This document shows, one piece after another, positions 1-8,569 of a DNA stretch of 64,000 nt. This DNA is from an uncultured Desulfovibrio sp. GTDB lineage: Bacteria > Desulfobacterota > Desulfovibrionia > Desulfovibrionales > Desulfovibrionaceae. Location: assembly GCA_913063155.1 (NCBI GenBank), contig CAJXYU010000007.1:124001-188000 (forward strand). Reading direction: 5' to 3'. The notes beneath the pieces are model-generated. The model was given only the letters and a program-made list of their open reading frames with translations. It made no database searches and had not been told where the DNA came from. How positions within the stretch are numbered: the stretch's first letter is position 1; each line of letters opens with the position of its first letter. A program made the translations under genes and the position numbers.

Positions 1-758
1 TGTCGGAGAACGCCACCGAGCAGGCGGCCAGTGTCGAGGAGGTGGCCGCGACCATGGAGGAAATGGCGGCCAACATCTCGCAGAATGCCGAAAACGCCCG
101 TCAGACAGAAGCCATCGCCCGCCAGGCCGCCGAAGACGCCGAGCAGTGCGGAGGCGCTGTTTCTCAAGCTATGACGGCCATGGCCTACATAGCCGAAAAG
201 ATATCCATCATCGAAGAGATCGCACGCCAGACAAACCTGCTGGCCCTCAATGCGGCCATTGAAGCGGCTCGTGCCGGTTCCCACGGCAAGGGCTTCGCCG
301 TGGTGGCGGCCGAGGTGCGCAAGTTGGCGGAACGCAGCGGAGAGGCCGCTGCCGAGATCAGCGAATTGTCGGCCACGAGCATAGGACTCGGCGATAAGGC
401 GTCCGGAATGCTGGGCGCCCTGGTGCCTGACATCATCAAAACTTCGCAGCTGGTCGAGGAGATATCCGTTGCCAGCCAGGCGCAGAGTGCGGGCGCGGAG
501 CAGGTCAACGAGGCTATCGGCCAGTTGGAGAGTGTGATTCAGCAGAACTCGTCCACGGCGGAAGAGCTGGCGGCCACCAGTGAGGAGCTTTCCGGCCAAT
601 GCCAGAACGTCCGGCAGACTCTCGGTTTCTTCCGTTTCAACGGCGGTGGAGGACAAGAAAGAAAATCCGTCATTTCAGTCAAACCTGCGGGAGAGCTCGC
701 CGCGGGCAAAGGTGGATCGGCCCGTGACGGTGCGTCTGAAATCGTCAGTTTACAATAA
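1..758 (+). CDS. Methyl-accepting chemotaxis protein, C-terminal part
   Basis: This is the cytoplasmic signalling end of a chemoreceptor; its start lies before the window and the frame is open from base 3. The highly conserved hairpin tip that docks CheA and CheW is visible as [21 protein letters not shown], followed by the [16 protein letters not shown] stretch typical of the family. The rest is long alpha-helical coiled coil, with [12 protein letters not shown] near the end. The last ~50 residues are a Gly/Lys-rich flexible tail without a recognisable CheR-binding pentapeptide. The sensory domain is not in the window, so the ligand cannot be inferred. A hairpin terminator follows the stop codon. 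Confidence 0.95.
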   Translation, partial: SENATEQAASVEEVAATMEEMAANISQNAENARQTEAIARQAAEDAEQCGGAVSQAMTAMAYIAEKISIIEEIARQTNLLALNAAIEAARAGSHGKGFAVVAAEVRKLAERSGEAAAEISELSATSIGLGDKASGMLGALVPDIIKTSQLVEEISVASQAQSAGAEQVNEAIGQLESVIQQNSSTAEELAATSEELSGQCQNVRQTLGFFRFNGGGGQERKSVISVKPAGELAAGKGGSARDGASEIVSLQ

Positions 759-1154
759 AAACAACTGTTTGAGTTTCTTTTATGAAAGCCCCCGAGATGT
801 TCTCACATCCTGGGGGCTTGTTGGTTGCCTTGGCTTGGCGGTGTGGGATTGCAGAGGGACGGTTGTTTTTGTGGACTTGTTAGAAAAAAGATACTTTTTG
901 TATGGGAAAATCCAAGGCTGCTTTCATGCTGTTCATGTCTGTTTTACCCCTGGTTTGGTGGGGTACCCGGATTCGTCGGGGGTATGCTCAGGCGGGATAA
1001 GTTGTGGAAAAGTAGATATGGAATCGAAAATGGCGAATTATCATGGGGTTGACAAAGTGTTCTGATTAGAAAAATTGTAAAACAATTGCAAATATGTTGA
1101 TTTACCGGCTTTGTGCTTTGCAATTTTACTACACCGCAGCCCTAGGCGTGACCC
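759..1154. other. Intergenic region upstream of the type I secretion operon
   Basis: About 400 bases with the terminator described separately and no convincing gene. A TTGACA hexamer lies at 1049-1054, without a good -10 at standard spacing. A small inverted repeat ATTGT-AAA-ACAAT lies at 1074-1086. These sit about 70-100 bases before the lapB-like start and may be its control region. No c-di-GMP riboswitch core was recognised. Confidence 0.35.
786..819 (+). terminator. Probable terminator after the chemoreceptor gene
   Basis: Outer arms AAGCCCCC and GGGGGCTT enclose an inner stem GATGT/ACATC with a TCTC loop, starting 28 bases after the stop codon. The downstream T-tract is short, so the call is good but not perfect. 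Confidence 0.7.
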
Positions 1155-3401
1155 ATGTCTTCAGATTTGAAAATATCGCCTTCTTCCGCCACGGAAGAGG
1201 AAAACGAGGCAAAGAACCAAGACCGCTCCGAGGGCGACAGTCAGCAGGCCGTCCACGCAGATGAGCGGCTTTCGCCTCAGGATATCGATTTCCAACCACC
1301 GTTGGTCATTTGTCTTTCCATCATCAGCCGCCTGTTGGGCAGGCCGGTTTCCTCGGCCACGCTCAAGGCGGGTATTCCGCAACAGGAGCGCGTCATCACC
1401 GCGTCCTCCATCGTCCGCGCGGCCGAAGGCATTGGCATTTCGGCCAAGACCGTGCACCGGCCCAGCGTGATAAGCATCACCCGGCTGGTCATGCCGTGCA
1501 TCCTGCTGCTCAAGGGCGGCAACGCCTGCGTGCTGGAGGATGTGAACGACACAACCGCTCGGGTGCTGCTGCCGGGGCACGGCATGAACGCCGTTGAATT
1601 GCCCCTGGACAAGCTGGAAGAAGAGTATACCGGCTACGCCATCTTCTGCCGCCGACAGACCCGGCTGGACAAGCGGGTCAGCGACCTCAAGCTGGTCAAG
1701 ACCAAGCGTTGGTTCTGGGACGTGATCTTCCGTTTCTGGCCCGTATACCGCCACGTGGTTCTGGCCAGCATCATGACCAACCTGATCATCATCGCCTCGC
1801 CGTTGTTCGTCATGAACGTCTATGACCGGGTCATCCCCAATAATGCCTTTGACACGCTCTGGGCCCTGGCCATCGGCATCGGCATCGCCTATCTCTTCGA
1901 CTTCCTGCTCAAGAACCTGCGCAGCTATTTCGTGGATGTGGCCGGGCGCAATGCGGATGTGCTCATCGGCAGCCGTATCATGCAGCATCTCATGTCCGCC
2001 CGGCTGGACCACATGCCCGAGTCTGCAGGGGCCGTGGCCAACAACATACGGGAGTTCGAGTCCCTGCGTGAGTTCTTCAGCTCCAGCTCCCTGGTGGCGC
2101 TCCTCGATCTGCCGTTTCTGCTCCTTTTCATTTGGGTGGTTTATTACATCGGCGGGCTCATGGTCCTTCCGGTACTCATTGCAGTGCCGCTGGTCTTCCT
2201 GGTGGGTTTTTTCCTTCAGATGCCGTTTCAGCACATCGTGGAAAGCCATTACAAGGAGAGCACTCAGAAGCACGCGCTGCTTTTCGAGATCGTGCAGGGG
2301 CTGGAAACCATCAAGACCAGCATGGCCGAAGGCCGCATGCAGGCACGCTGGGAAAATGTGGTGGGCAAGACCGCCATGTCCAACAGTCGGGCCAAGGTGC
2401 TGGCCAACATTTCGGTGACCTTTTCGGTCTATGTGACCCAAATGGTCAGCGTGGCCATCGTCATCATCGGCGTGTACCTCATTTCCAAGGGCGAGCTGAC
2501 CGTGGGCGGCCTTGTGGCCTGCAACATCCTGGCGGGTCGGTCCATGGCCCCGCTCAGCGCAGTGGCCGGGCTGCTTTCCCGATTCCAGCAATCGCGCATG
2601 GCGCTGAATGCCCTGAACATGCTCATGGAGATGCCCAGCGAGCGACCTGACGACAAGGACACCTTCCACTACGGAGACATCGAGCCCTCCCTGACCCTGG
2701 AGGACATTTCCTTCAGCTACCCCGGCACGGACAAAGCCGTGCTCAACGACATCACCCTCAAGCTCCGGCCCGGGGAGAAGGTGGGCATCGTGGGCCGTAC
2801 CGGCGCGGGAAAGTCCACCCTGGGCAAGCTTTGTGTGGGGCTCTATCAGCCGGTCAAAGGCTCGGTGAAGGTGGGCAACATCGACCTGCGCCAGATGGAC
2901 GTGGCCAACCTTCGGCGCAAGGTGGGCTACGTATCCCAGGACCCGTTGCTCTTCTACGGCACCCTTCGGGACAATATCGCCTTCGGCCTGCCCGAGGCCG
3001 ACGACCTGTCCATAAAATACGCGGCCGAGATTGCGGGCGTGGACGAGTTCGTCAAGGACCATCCGGCCGGGTATGGCATGAAGGTGGGTGAGCGCGGCTC
3101 TTCCCTGTCCGGCGGCCAGCGTCAGGCCGTATCCATCGCCCGGGCGCTTTTGACCGAGCCCGAAGTGTTGATCATGGACGAGCCGTCCAGCAACATGGAC
3201 AACCAGTCCGAGTTCCGGCTCAAACAGAAGCTGGGGCCGTACATCAAGGACAAGACGGTCATTTTCATCACCCACCGTCACTCCATGCTCGACCTCGTGG
3301 ACCGGCTGGTGATCATGGACAGGGGGCGCATTCTGGTGGACGGACCCAAGAACGCCGTGCTCGATGGGCTCAAATCCGGCAAGATCAAGGTTTCCATGTG
3401 A
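1155..3401 (+). CDS. lapB: Type I secretion ABC transporter, LapB-like (permease/ATPase fusion)
   Basis: Inner-membrane exporter that powers secretion of large, usually RTX-type proteins through a HlyD-family adaptor and TolC. The 748-residue protein has an N-terminal peptidase-C39-like domain (about 45-155) without the family's catalytic Cys/His arrangement, so it is a non-cleaving C39-like domain. Membrane segments follow (about 190-440), then a nucleotide-binding domain with Walker A GRTGAGKST, signature LSGGQRQAVSIARALL, Walker B VLIMDEPSSNMD and H-loop ITHR. The adaptor gene starts 7 bases later and a LapG-like protease follows, which favours the Lap adhesin type of system over toxin export. 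No secreted substrate of the giant adhesin type lies in the window. Confidence 0.93.
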   Translation: MSSDLKISPSSATEEENEAKNQDRSEGDSQQAVHADERLSPQDIDFQPPLVICLSIISRLLGRPVSSATLKAGIPQQERVITASSIVRAAEGIGISAKTVHRPSVISITRLVMPCILLLKGGNACVLEDVNDTTARVLLPGHGMNAVELPLDKLEEEYTGYAIFCRRQTRLDKRVSDLKLVKTKRWFWDVIFRFWPVYRHVVLASIMTNLIIIASPLFVMNVYDRVIPNNAFDTLWALAIGIGIAYLFDFLLKNLRSYFVDVAGRNADVLIGSRIMQHLMSARLDHMPESAGAVANNIREFESLREFFSSSSLVALLDLPFLLLFIWVVYYIGGLMVLPVLIAVPLVFLVGFFLQMPFQHIVESHYKESTQKHALLFEIVQGLETIKTSMAEGRMQARWENVVGKTAMSNSRAKVLANISVTFSVYVTQMVSVAIVIIGVYLISKGELTVGGLVACNILAGRSMAPLSAVAGLLSRFQQSRMALNALNMLMEMPSERPDDKDTFHYGDIEPSLTLEDISFSYPGTDKAVLNDITLKLRPGEKVGIVGRTGAGKSTLGKLCVGLYQPVKGSVKVGNIDLRQMDVANLRRKVGYVSQDPLLFYGTLRDNIAFGLPEADDLSIKYAAEIAGVDEFVKDHPAGYGMKVGERGSSLSGGQRQAVSIARALLTEPEVLIMDEPSSNMDNQSEFRLKQKLGPYIKDKTVIFITHRHSMLDLVDRLVIMDRGRILVDGPKNAVLDGLKSGKIKVSM

Positions 3402-3408
3402 GGGCGGC

Positions 3409-4737
3409 ATGAGCAAGAACCAATTCGACAAAGAGACTTTGCTGTACATGTCCGAGGTGGATCAGGCCCTGTACGGCCGGGGCCGCAAGCTGGCCTACAT
3501 CATGTCGATTTCCGTGTGCCTCATGTTTGTGGGCTTCCTTCTCTGGGCCAAATTGGCCGTGCTGGAGGAGGTCACCCGGGGATTCGGCAAGGTCATTCCC
3601 TCTCGGCGCGTCCAGGAGATCCAGAACCTCGAAGGCGGCATATTGAGTGAAATTTTCGTGTTCGAGGGCCAGAAGGTGGAAAAGGGCGACATGCTTTGCC
3701 GTCTGCAGAACGAACAGGCCGCCAGCTTTTACCGCGACGCCAAGGCCAAGTCACTGGAGCATCGGACGGCCATCACCCGGCTCGTGGCCGAAGTGGACGG
3801 CGTGGTTCCGGCCTTTGAACCGGATCTTGCAGCCGAGGTTCCGCAGATCGTTGAAGACCAGATGCGCCTCTACCGCGCGCGCAAGGAACAGCTTGAGATC
3901 GAATTGAAGCTGTTGCGGAGCGAATACCAGCAGAAACAGCAGGAAGTGCAGGAAATGCAGGGGCGCAGGAGGCAACTTCTCCAGAGCCTCAAGGTGGCCC
4001 AGCGTCAGCGGGACATCACCAAGCCGCTGGTGGAGAAGAAGATCCATTCTGAACTGGACTTCCTGAGCCTGGAGCAGAAGGTGTTGGAGTTGCGAGGCGA
4101 CGTGCAGGCCCTGACCTTGGGCATTCCCCGGGCCAAGGCCGCCGCTGCCGAAGAATTGAGCCGCATTGAGCAGCACAAGGTGGAATTTCGCAGCGAAGCC
4201 CTCAAGGAACTCAATGAGCGGCGGCTTGAGCTGACGTCCATCAAGGAAACCCTGGCCGCTGGCAGTGACAGGGTGATCCGCACCGACGTGCGTTCGCCGG
4301 TGAAGGGCATCGTCAAGCACATTCTCATCAACACCCTGGGCGGCGTGGTTCAGCCGGGCGAGTCCATCATGGAGATCGTGCCCTTGGACAGCACCCTGCT
4401 GGTGGAGGCGCAGATCAAGCCCGCGGACATCGCGTTCGTGCATCCGGACCAAAAGGCCCGGGTCAAGATCACGGCCTACGATTTCTCCATTTACGGCGGC
4501 CTGGATGGGGTGGTAGAGCACATCAGTGCGGACACCATCCAGAATGAAAAAGGCGAGAATTTTTATGTCATCAAAGTGCGCACCAAAGAGAACGCACTTA
4601 AATACCGAGGCGAAATGTTGCCCATTATCCCCGGCATGACCGCCCAGGTCGATGTGCTTACGGGCAAGAAATCGGTGCTCGATTATCTTCTCAAGCCCAT
4701 ACTGAAGGCCAAGCAGAACGCCTTGCGGGAACGCTAA
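3409..4737 (+). CDS. lapC: HlyD-family type I secretion membrane-fusion protein, LapC-like
   Basis: Periplasmic adaptor that links the ABC exporter to TolC. The start chosen (MSKNQFDKETL) lies 7 bases after the lapB stop, with GAGGGCGG as ribosome-binding site; an upstream in-frame ATG at 3364 would overlap lapB and is unlikely. The 442-residue product has one N-terminal membrane segment (about 25-50), a short lipoyl-like beta strand, a long Gln/Glu-rich coiled coil (about 100-300), and a C-terminal beta-barrel region (TDVRSPVKGIVKHI and following) typical of HlyD proteins. It forms one operon with the genes on both sides. Confidence 0.93.
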   Translation: MSKNQFDKETLLYMSEVDQALYGRGRKLAYIMSISVCLMFVGFLLWAKLAVLEEVTRGFGKVIPSRRVQEIQNLEGGILSEIFVFEGQKVEKGDMLCRLQNEQAASFYRDAKAKSLEHRTAITRLVAEVDGVVPAFEPDLAAEVPQIVEDQMRLYRARKEQLEIELKLLRSEYQQKQQEVQEMQGRRRQLLQSLKVAQRQRDITKPLVEKKIHSELDFLSLEQKVLELRGDVQALTLGIPRAKAAAAEELSRIEQHKVEFRSEALKELNERRLELTSIKETLAAGSDRVIRTDVRSPVKGIVKHILINTLGGVVQPGESIMEIVPLDSTLLVEAQIKPADIAFVHPDQKARVKITAYDFSIYGGLDGVVEHISADTIQNEKGENFYVIKVRTKENALKYRGEMLPIIPGMTAQVDVLTGKKSVLDYLLKPILKAKQNALRER

Positions 4738-4743
4738 CGGACC

Positions 4744-5586
4744 ATGATTTTCCTCAGTCGCATAAGACGGGTCGCACGGGGCCTGCTTTGCGCGGGGTTT
4801 CTCGTGGCGTGCCTGATTCTCTGGACAGGGGAAAACGAAGCCCGGGCCGGGGCCCACAAAAAGAAACAGCCGCCCAGGCTGTTCGGCACCGTGGAATTCA
4901 AGGGCAGGATCAAGTCGTTGCCCAAGTGGATGCGGGTGCTGCGTCAGATGACCTTCTGGCGGGGTTACTTCAAGGACAGCTCCATGGACAGACTGCCGTC
5001 CAAGACGGCCTGGCGCAAGCTCAAGAAGAATGTGGCGGGCAAATCCTCCATGGAAAAGCTCAAGGCCGTGAACAGGTTTTTCAACCAGTGGCCCTATCGG
5101 CTTGACCAGTCCAATTACGGCCGGCGCGACTATTGGGCCACTCCATTGGAGTTTCTCAAGAAGTCCGGCGACTGCGAGGACTATGCAATCGCCAAATATT
5201 ACGCACTCAAGGAACTCGGTTTCAGCATGGACCGCATGCGCATCGTGGCCCTCAAGGACATGATCCGCAATATAGGCCATGCCGTGCTGGTCGTGTATCT
5301 GGATGACGACATCTACGTCCTCGACAACCAGACGGACATGGTGCTGCCGCACACGCGCTACAAGCATTATCTGCCCCAGTACTCGGTCAACGAAAAGTAC
5401 CGCTGGATGCACGTGCCTCCGGTCATCCGCAAGAAAAAGGACGGAATCGATGAAATTCCACGATTCGGAGCCAGGAAAAAGATAAAGCCGCAAAAGGCTT
5501 TCCCGATGGATAACGGAACCATTGACCGGACGGATAACGGCACCGCTTCGGCAGGGGGACCGGACACCCATAACCAGATGGAGTAA
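4744..5586 (+). CDS. lapG: LapG-like periplasmic cysteine protease (bacterial transglutaminase-like, BTLCP)
   Basis: Member of the bacterial transglutaminase-like cysteine proteinase family. Its founder LapG clips the N-terminal retention module of a LapA-type adhesin to release cells from surfaces. The 280-residue protein has an N-terminal hydrophobic export signal (about 10-30), and the triad is intact: Cys144 in SGDCEDYAIAKY, His179 in IGHAVLVVY and Asp194 in VLDNQ. It starts 6 bases after lapC and is followed after 3 bases by a degenerate HD-GYP sensor. The C-terminal ~50 residues are a poorly conserved Lys- and Gly-rich tail. In characterised systems LapG is held by LapD, which is not encoded here. 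Confidence 0.92.
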   Translation: MIFLSRIRRVARGLLCAGFLVACLILWTGENEARAGAHKKKQPPRLFGTVEFKGRIKSLPKWMRVLRQMTFWRGYFKDSSMDRLPSKTAWRKLKKNVAGKSSMEKLKAVNRFFNQWPYRLDQSNYGRRDYWATPLEFLKKSGDCEDYAIAKYYALKELGFSMDRMRIVALKDMIRNIGHAVLVVYLDDDIYVLDNQTDMVLPHTRYKHYLPQYSVNEKYRWMHVPPVIRKKKDGIDEIPRFGARKKIKPQKAFPMDNGTIDRTDNGTASAGGPDTHNQME

Positions 5587-5589
5587 CCC

Positions 5590-7665
5590 ATGGAACGCAC
5601 AATGCATCCAAGAGAAGAGATTCCCGAATGCGCCTGCAAGGCCGGGCACGGCCTCAAGGTCGGCATCGCGGTGGTCTTCATTCTGATCATCGCCGCAGGC
5701 AGCCTGTTTTTCGCCAACAGGAACGTCTCCAAGCAGCGGGCCGATCTGGGCCGGAACGTAGAGCACCGTCTCGGTCTGGTGGCTCAGGGCCGGTCCGAGG
5801 TGTTCGCGGCCTGGCTTTCCGACCTCTCGCAGCGGGGCGACAGGCTCATCAAGTCAGACCTCTTCCGGCTTTACGCCGCCGAGGTGGACAGCATTCCCGG
5901 CGACCTGGCCGCCATTTTCGGCGCTTCGGACCTGGCCGAGGAAAACGAAGGGGCCGGGCTGGCCGCGCAATTGCCCATGATGCAGAATATCCTCAGGGAA
6001 TTCTGCACCTATTCGGGCTTTCTCTACGCCAGGGTGCTCAACGGAGACGGTATTGCCTATATCGCGACGGACGGTCATCTGCCGCCCATGTCCGAAACCG
6101 AAATAACCCTGACCAAGACCGTGTTCAAAGACGCCGAGCCCAAGTTCTCGCCCCTGCGCATGACGCCTCAGGGGCTGGAAATGGATATCTATGTGCCCAT
6201 TCATCCGCCGGAAGGAGAGGACAAGGCCGAACCGGTGGGGGTGCTCATGATGACCCGCCAGGTGAGCGGCAAGATCACCGAACTGCTCTCCAATTCGGCC
6301 CTGTCCGCCAAGGGAGAACGCACCCGGCTCATGCAGAAGACCGACAAGGGCTTCCGGGAGGTGACCCCCTGGACAGCGGAAGGGTTTTCGGACGTGGTCA
6401 TCGACGTGAAGCTGGACGAGAACGGCAACATGCTTTTCGGCCGCCGCTCCAGCCTGTCCACTCCGGAACAGGAAGTGTTCTCCATGGGCGTGCGAGTGGC
6501 CGGGCCCCAGTGGTGGGTCGTGCAGGAAATGGACTATGCCTCGGCCACCGCTCCCACGCAGGCCTATTCGCGCACCGCCTATATCATGGCCGGGCTGGTC
6601 ATCCTGGCTATCCTGCTTGCCGCCGGGCTGGCCTGGTGGGTTCAGGCCGGAGTGCACAACCAGCGCACCGCGGAGCAGTTCATGGCTCTGGCCAGCCAGA
6701 TCGACCAGCAGAAACGCTTCATCGACTCCATCAACGCCAACATCCAGGAGTTCATCACCCTCAAGGACCTGGACGGCAAATATGTCTACGTGAACGACGC
6801 ATTCGCCCAGGCCGTGGGCCGGAGCGAGCAGGAAATCCTCGGCATGGATGTGGAGGCCGTTTTCGGTTTCGACACAGCCAAGCGCCTTACCGGCGCGGAC
6901 GAGGCCGTGCTGGAGGAAAAGGGCAAGGTCATCATCAATGAGACCATCTATCTGCAGTCCAAGCGTTACCAGTTCCAGATATCCAAGTCGCCCTATTATG
7001 ACAGCGCCGGAGAGTGTCTGGGCGTCGTCGAGGTCTTCCGCGACATCACCGATTTCGTGGCGGCGCAGGAAAAGAACAAGCGTCTCATTCGCCGGGCCAT
7101 GGAAGCACTGGGCAGCACCATCGAGGCCGCCGATCCCTATCTGGGCGGGCATACCAAGCTCATGGCCGGACTTGCCGTGGAGGTGGGCAGGGTGCTGCAT
7201 CTTCCGGAAATCGAAGTGGCCGAGATCGAGACCTCGGCCAACCTTTCCCAGATAGGCAAGATGTTCGTTCCCAAGGAGATCCTGACCAAGCCGGGCCGAC
7301 TGACCGACGAGGAAAAGGAGGTCATGGAGACGCATGTGGAATACGCTCGCCGTATTCTCAGGGACATCGACATCGACGAGGGCGTGCTGCGGGCCATCTA
7401 TCAGATGAACGAACGTCTGGACGGCTCGGGGTATCCCAAGAAGCTTGAGGGCGACGACATCATTTTGTCCGCGCGTATCCTGTCCGTGCTCAACGCGTTT
7501 TGCGCCATGATCCGGCCCAGGGCGCATCGTGGGGCCATGGACCCGCAGAAGGTGCTGGAAATCCTCGGCGGCATGGGGGGCAAATATGATTCCCGCGTGC
7601 TGGCGGCGCTGGCCGAGGCCATTCAGTCTCCGGCCGCGGAGCGCATTCTGGGACAGGTTTCCTGA
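5590..7665 (+). CDS. Membrane sensor with periplasmic domain, PAS and catalytically degenerate HD-GYP domain
   Basis: A 691-residue protein in the Lap operon. Order of parts: TM1 (about 23-42), periplasmic Cache-like region (43-325), TM2 (331-350), PAS domain (375-490), HD-GYP domain (505-690). The HD-GYP fold is recognisable from DPYLGGHTKLMAGLAVEVG, ILTKPGRLTDEEKEVM and LDGSGYP. However, the metal-binding HD pair of LLHDIGK is replaced (NLSQIGK, residues 551-557), the HHHE stretch reads QMNE, and the DAFDA aspartates are lost (NAFCAM). Phosphodiesterase activity is therefore unlikely. By position it may be the c-di-GMP or ligand receptor that controls LapG; that is inference. The start has only 3 bases of gap from lapG. 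Confidence 0.85.
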   Translation: MERTMHPREEIPECACKAGHGLKVGIAVVFILIIAAGSLFFANRNVSKQRADLGRNVEHRLGLVAQGRSEVFAAWLSDLSQRGDRLIKSDLFRLYAAEVDSIPGDLAAIFGASDLAEENEGAGLAAQLPMMQNILREFCTYSGFLYARVLNGDGIAYIATDGHLPPMSETEITLTKTVFKDAEPKFSPLRMTPQGLEMDIYVPIHPPEGEDKAEPVGVLMMTRQVSGKITELLSNSALSAKGERTRLMQKTDKGFREVTPWTAEGFSDVVIDVKLDENGNMLFGRRSSLSTPEQEVFSMGVRVAGPQWWVVQEMDYASATAPTQAYSRTAYIMAGLVILAILLAAGLAWWVQAGVHNQRTAEQFMALASQIDQQKRFIDSINANIQEFITLKDLDGKYVYVNDAFAQAVGRSEQEILGMDVEAVFGFDTAKRLTGADEAVLEEKGKVIINETIYLQSKRYQFQISKSPYYDSAGECLGVVEVFRDITDFVAAQEKNKRLIRRAMEALGSTIEAADPYLGGHTKLMAGLAVEVGRVLHLPEIEVAEIETSANLSQIGKMFVPKEILTKPGRLTDEEKEVMETHVEYARRILRDIDIDEGVLRAIYQMNERLDGSGYPKKLEGDDIILSARILSVLNAFCAMIRPRAHRGAMDPQKVLEILGGMGGKYDSRVLAALAEAIQSPAAERILGQVS

Positions 7666-7688
7666 TCCACGGACTCCATCTGGTACGG

Positions 7689-7728
7689 AACCCCGGCGTT
7701 TCTCGATAAGCGCCGGGGTTTCTTTTTC
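7689..7728 (+). terminator. Rho-independent terminator of the lap operon
   Basis: Perfect 10-bp stem AACCCCGGCG / CGCCGGGGTT followed by TTTCTTTTTC, 24 bases after the stop of the HD-GYP gene. Confidence 0.9.
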
Positions 7729-7819
7729 GCCGTCCGCGGGCAAAGGAGGCTGACCGATTATTGCGACATGTCAGTGGGCGGTGAAAAAAACAGGCCATCA
7801 ACGAGCGAGGATATACGCG

Positions 7820-8323
7820 CTAAAGCTTTTCAACGTTGACCCCCATGATGTCCATCAGTTCCTGTATCCTTTCCTTGTTCGGATCGTCGGAGAACATCTG
7901 GTGGAGATCTTTTTCGAAGTCCTCTTGAAACTTACTGGACATTTGTTCGAGTTCCAGTCCTCCACTCAGGCCGTGCTTCTGTAAGCAGGCATTATAGACA
8001 CGCATCAACTCGTCGCTGTATTCGGGCCAGGTTTCAACCTGTTCAGAGGTCGCCTCTTTCTTGTAGACAGGACCGTATTTGCCGACTTCGATATCCAGTG
8101 TGCGGCAGTCAGGCAAGTATTGCCTCACGGATTCCGGAAAGTATAAGAGAGCCTCTGAATTGGTGGCCGTTTCATTGCTTTGCGCCTTTCTGGCCTCTTC
8201 AGAGATGGTCACCGTGTCTCCCTTTGACTTTTCCGCATCGTTAGTTGTCTGCTGGCGTGGAGTTTGATGCGAAGCTTGAATTTGCTGAGTCTGGTATGCT
8301 GCGGTGGTGGATGAGATGTTCAT
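7820..8323 (-). CDS. Small hypothetical protein with DTVTISEEARK motif
   Basis: A 167-residue protein of unknown function. The start at 8323 (MNISSTTAAYQ) is supported by AGAGGAAG just upstream; the frame stays open to 8497, but that extension has no ribosome-binding site and looks non-coding. The N-terminus is low-complexity Gln/Thr/Ser rich, followed by GDTVTISEEARKAQ, a segment I associate with small proteins of sulfate reducers without a known role. The C-terminal half is predicted helical and acidic (residues about 100-165). There is no signal peptide or membrane segment. It lies convergent to the lap operon and downstream of tolC, but a terminator separates it from tolC. Confidence 0.7.
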   Translation of the reverse strand: MNISSTTAAYQTQQIQASHQTPRQQTTNDAEKSKGDTVTISEEARKAQSNETATNSEALLYFPESVRQYLPDCRTLDIEVGKYGPVYKKEATSEQVETWPEYSDELMRVYNACLQKHGLSGGLELEQMSSKFQEDFEKDLHQMFSDDPNKERIQELMDIMGVNVEKL

Positions 8324-8512
8324 GGCGCTTCCTCTGCGGTTTCGTTGGGGAAGGAATTTTTTTCCGCGTGTTTCAAACAAGCAACAACTATTCCATGGGC
8401 GTTGTTTCGTAGTGTCCTGGTAAGCGGGGAGGAATACACATGGAGCTGCTCCCGAGAAAAGGCCGGCAAGACCATTTTCTTGTGCGGCGAGGAGCATCTT
8501 GCTGAACGGGAC

Positions 8513-8544
8513 AAAAGAAAAAGGGTGCGATTTTCATCGCACCC
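8513..8544 (-). terminator. Rho-independent terminator of tolC
   Basis: Read on the minus strand, GGGTGCGAT / ATCGCACCC forms a 9-bp stem with a GAAA loop followed by a T-rich stretch, about 25 bases after the tolC stop codon. Confidence 0.88.
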
Positions 8545-8569
8545 CTTGGAAAGTTTTTTGTTATGAAGC

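Noticed and set aside
580-1065. 161-codon frame after the chemoreceptor
   Set aside because: It overlaps the receptor gene and runs through its terminator, has no ribosome-binding site and no protein-like composition.
1161-3449. 762-codon open frame on the minus strand opposite lapB
   Set aside because: It mirrors the codon pattern of a clear ABC transporter gene; no ribosome-binding site and no recognisable protein sequence (His/Gly-rich artefact). The same holds for the long antisense frames over 3751-5766, 5854-7743, 46921-48219 and 57012-59198.
8324-8497. N-terminal extension of the small hypothetical protein
   Set aside because: No ribosome-binding site at 8497, while AGAGGAAG supports 8323.
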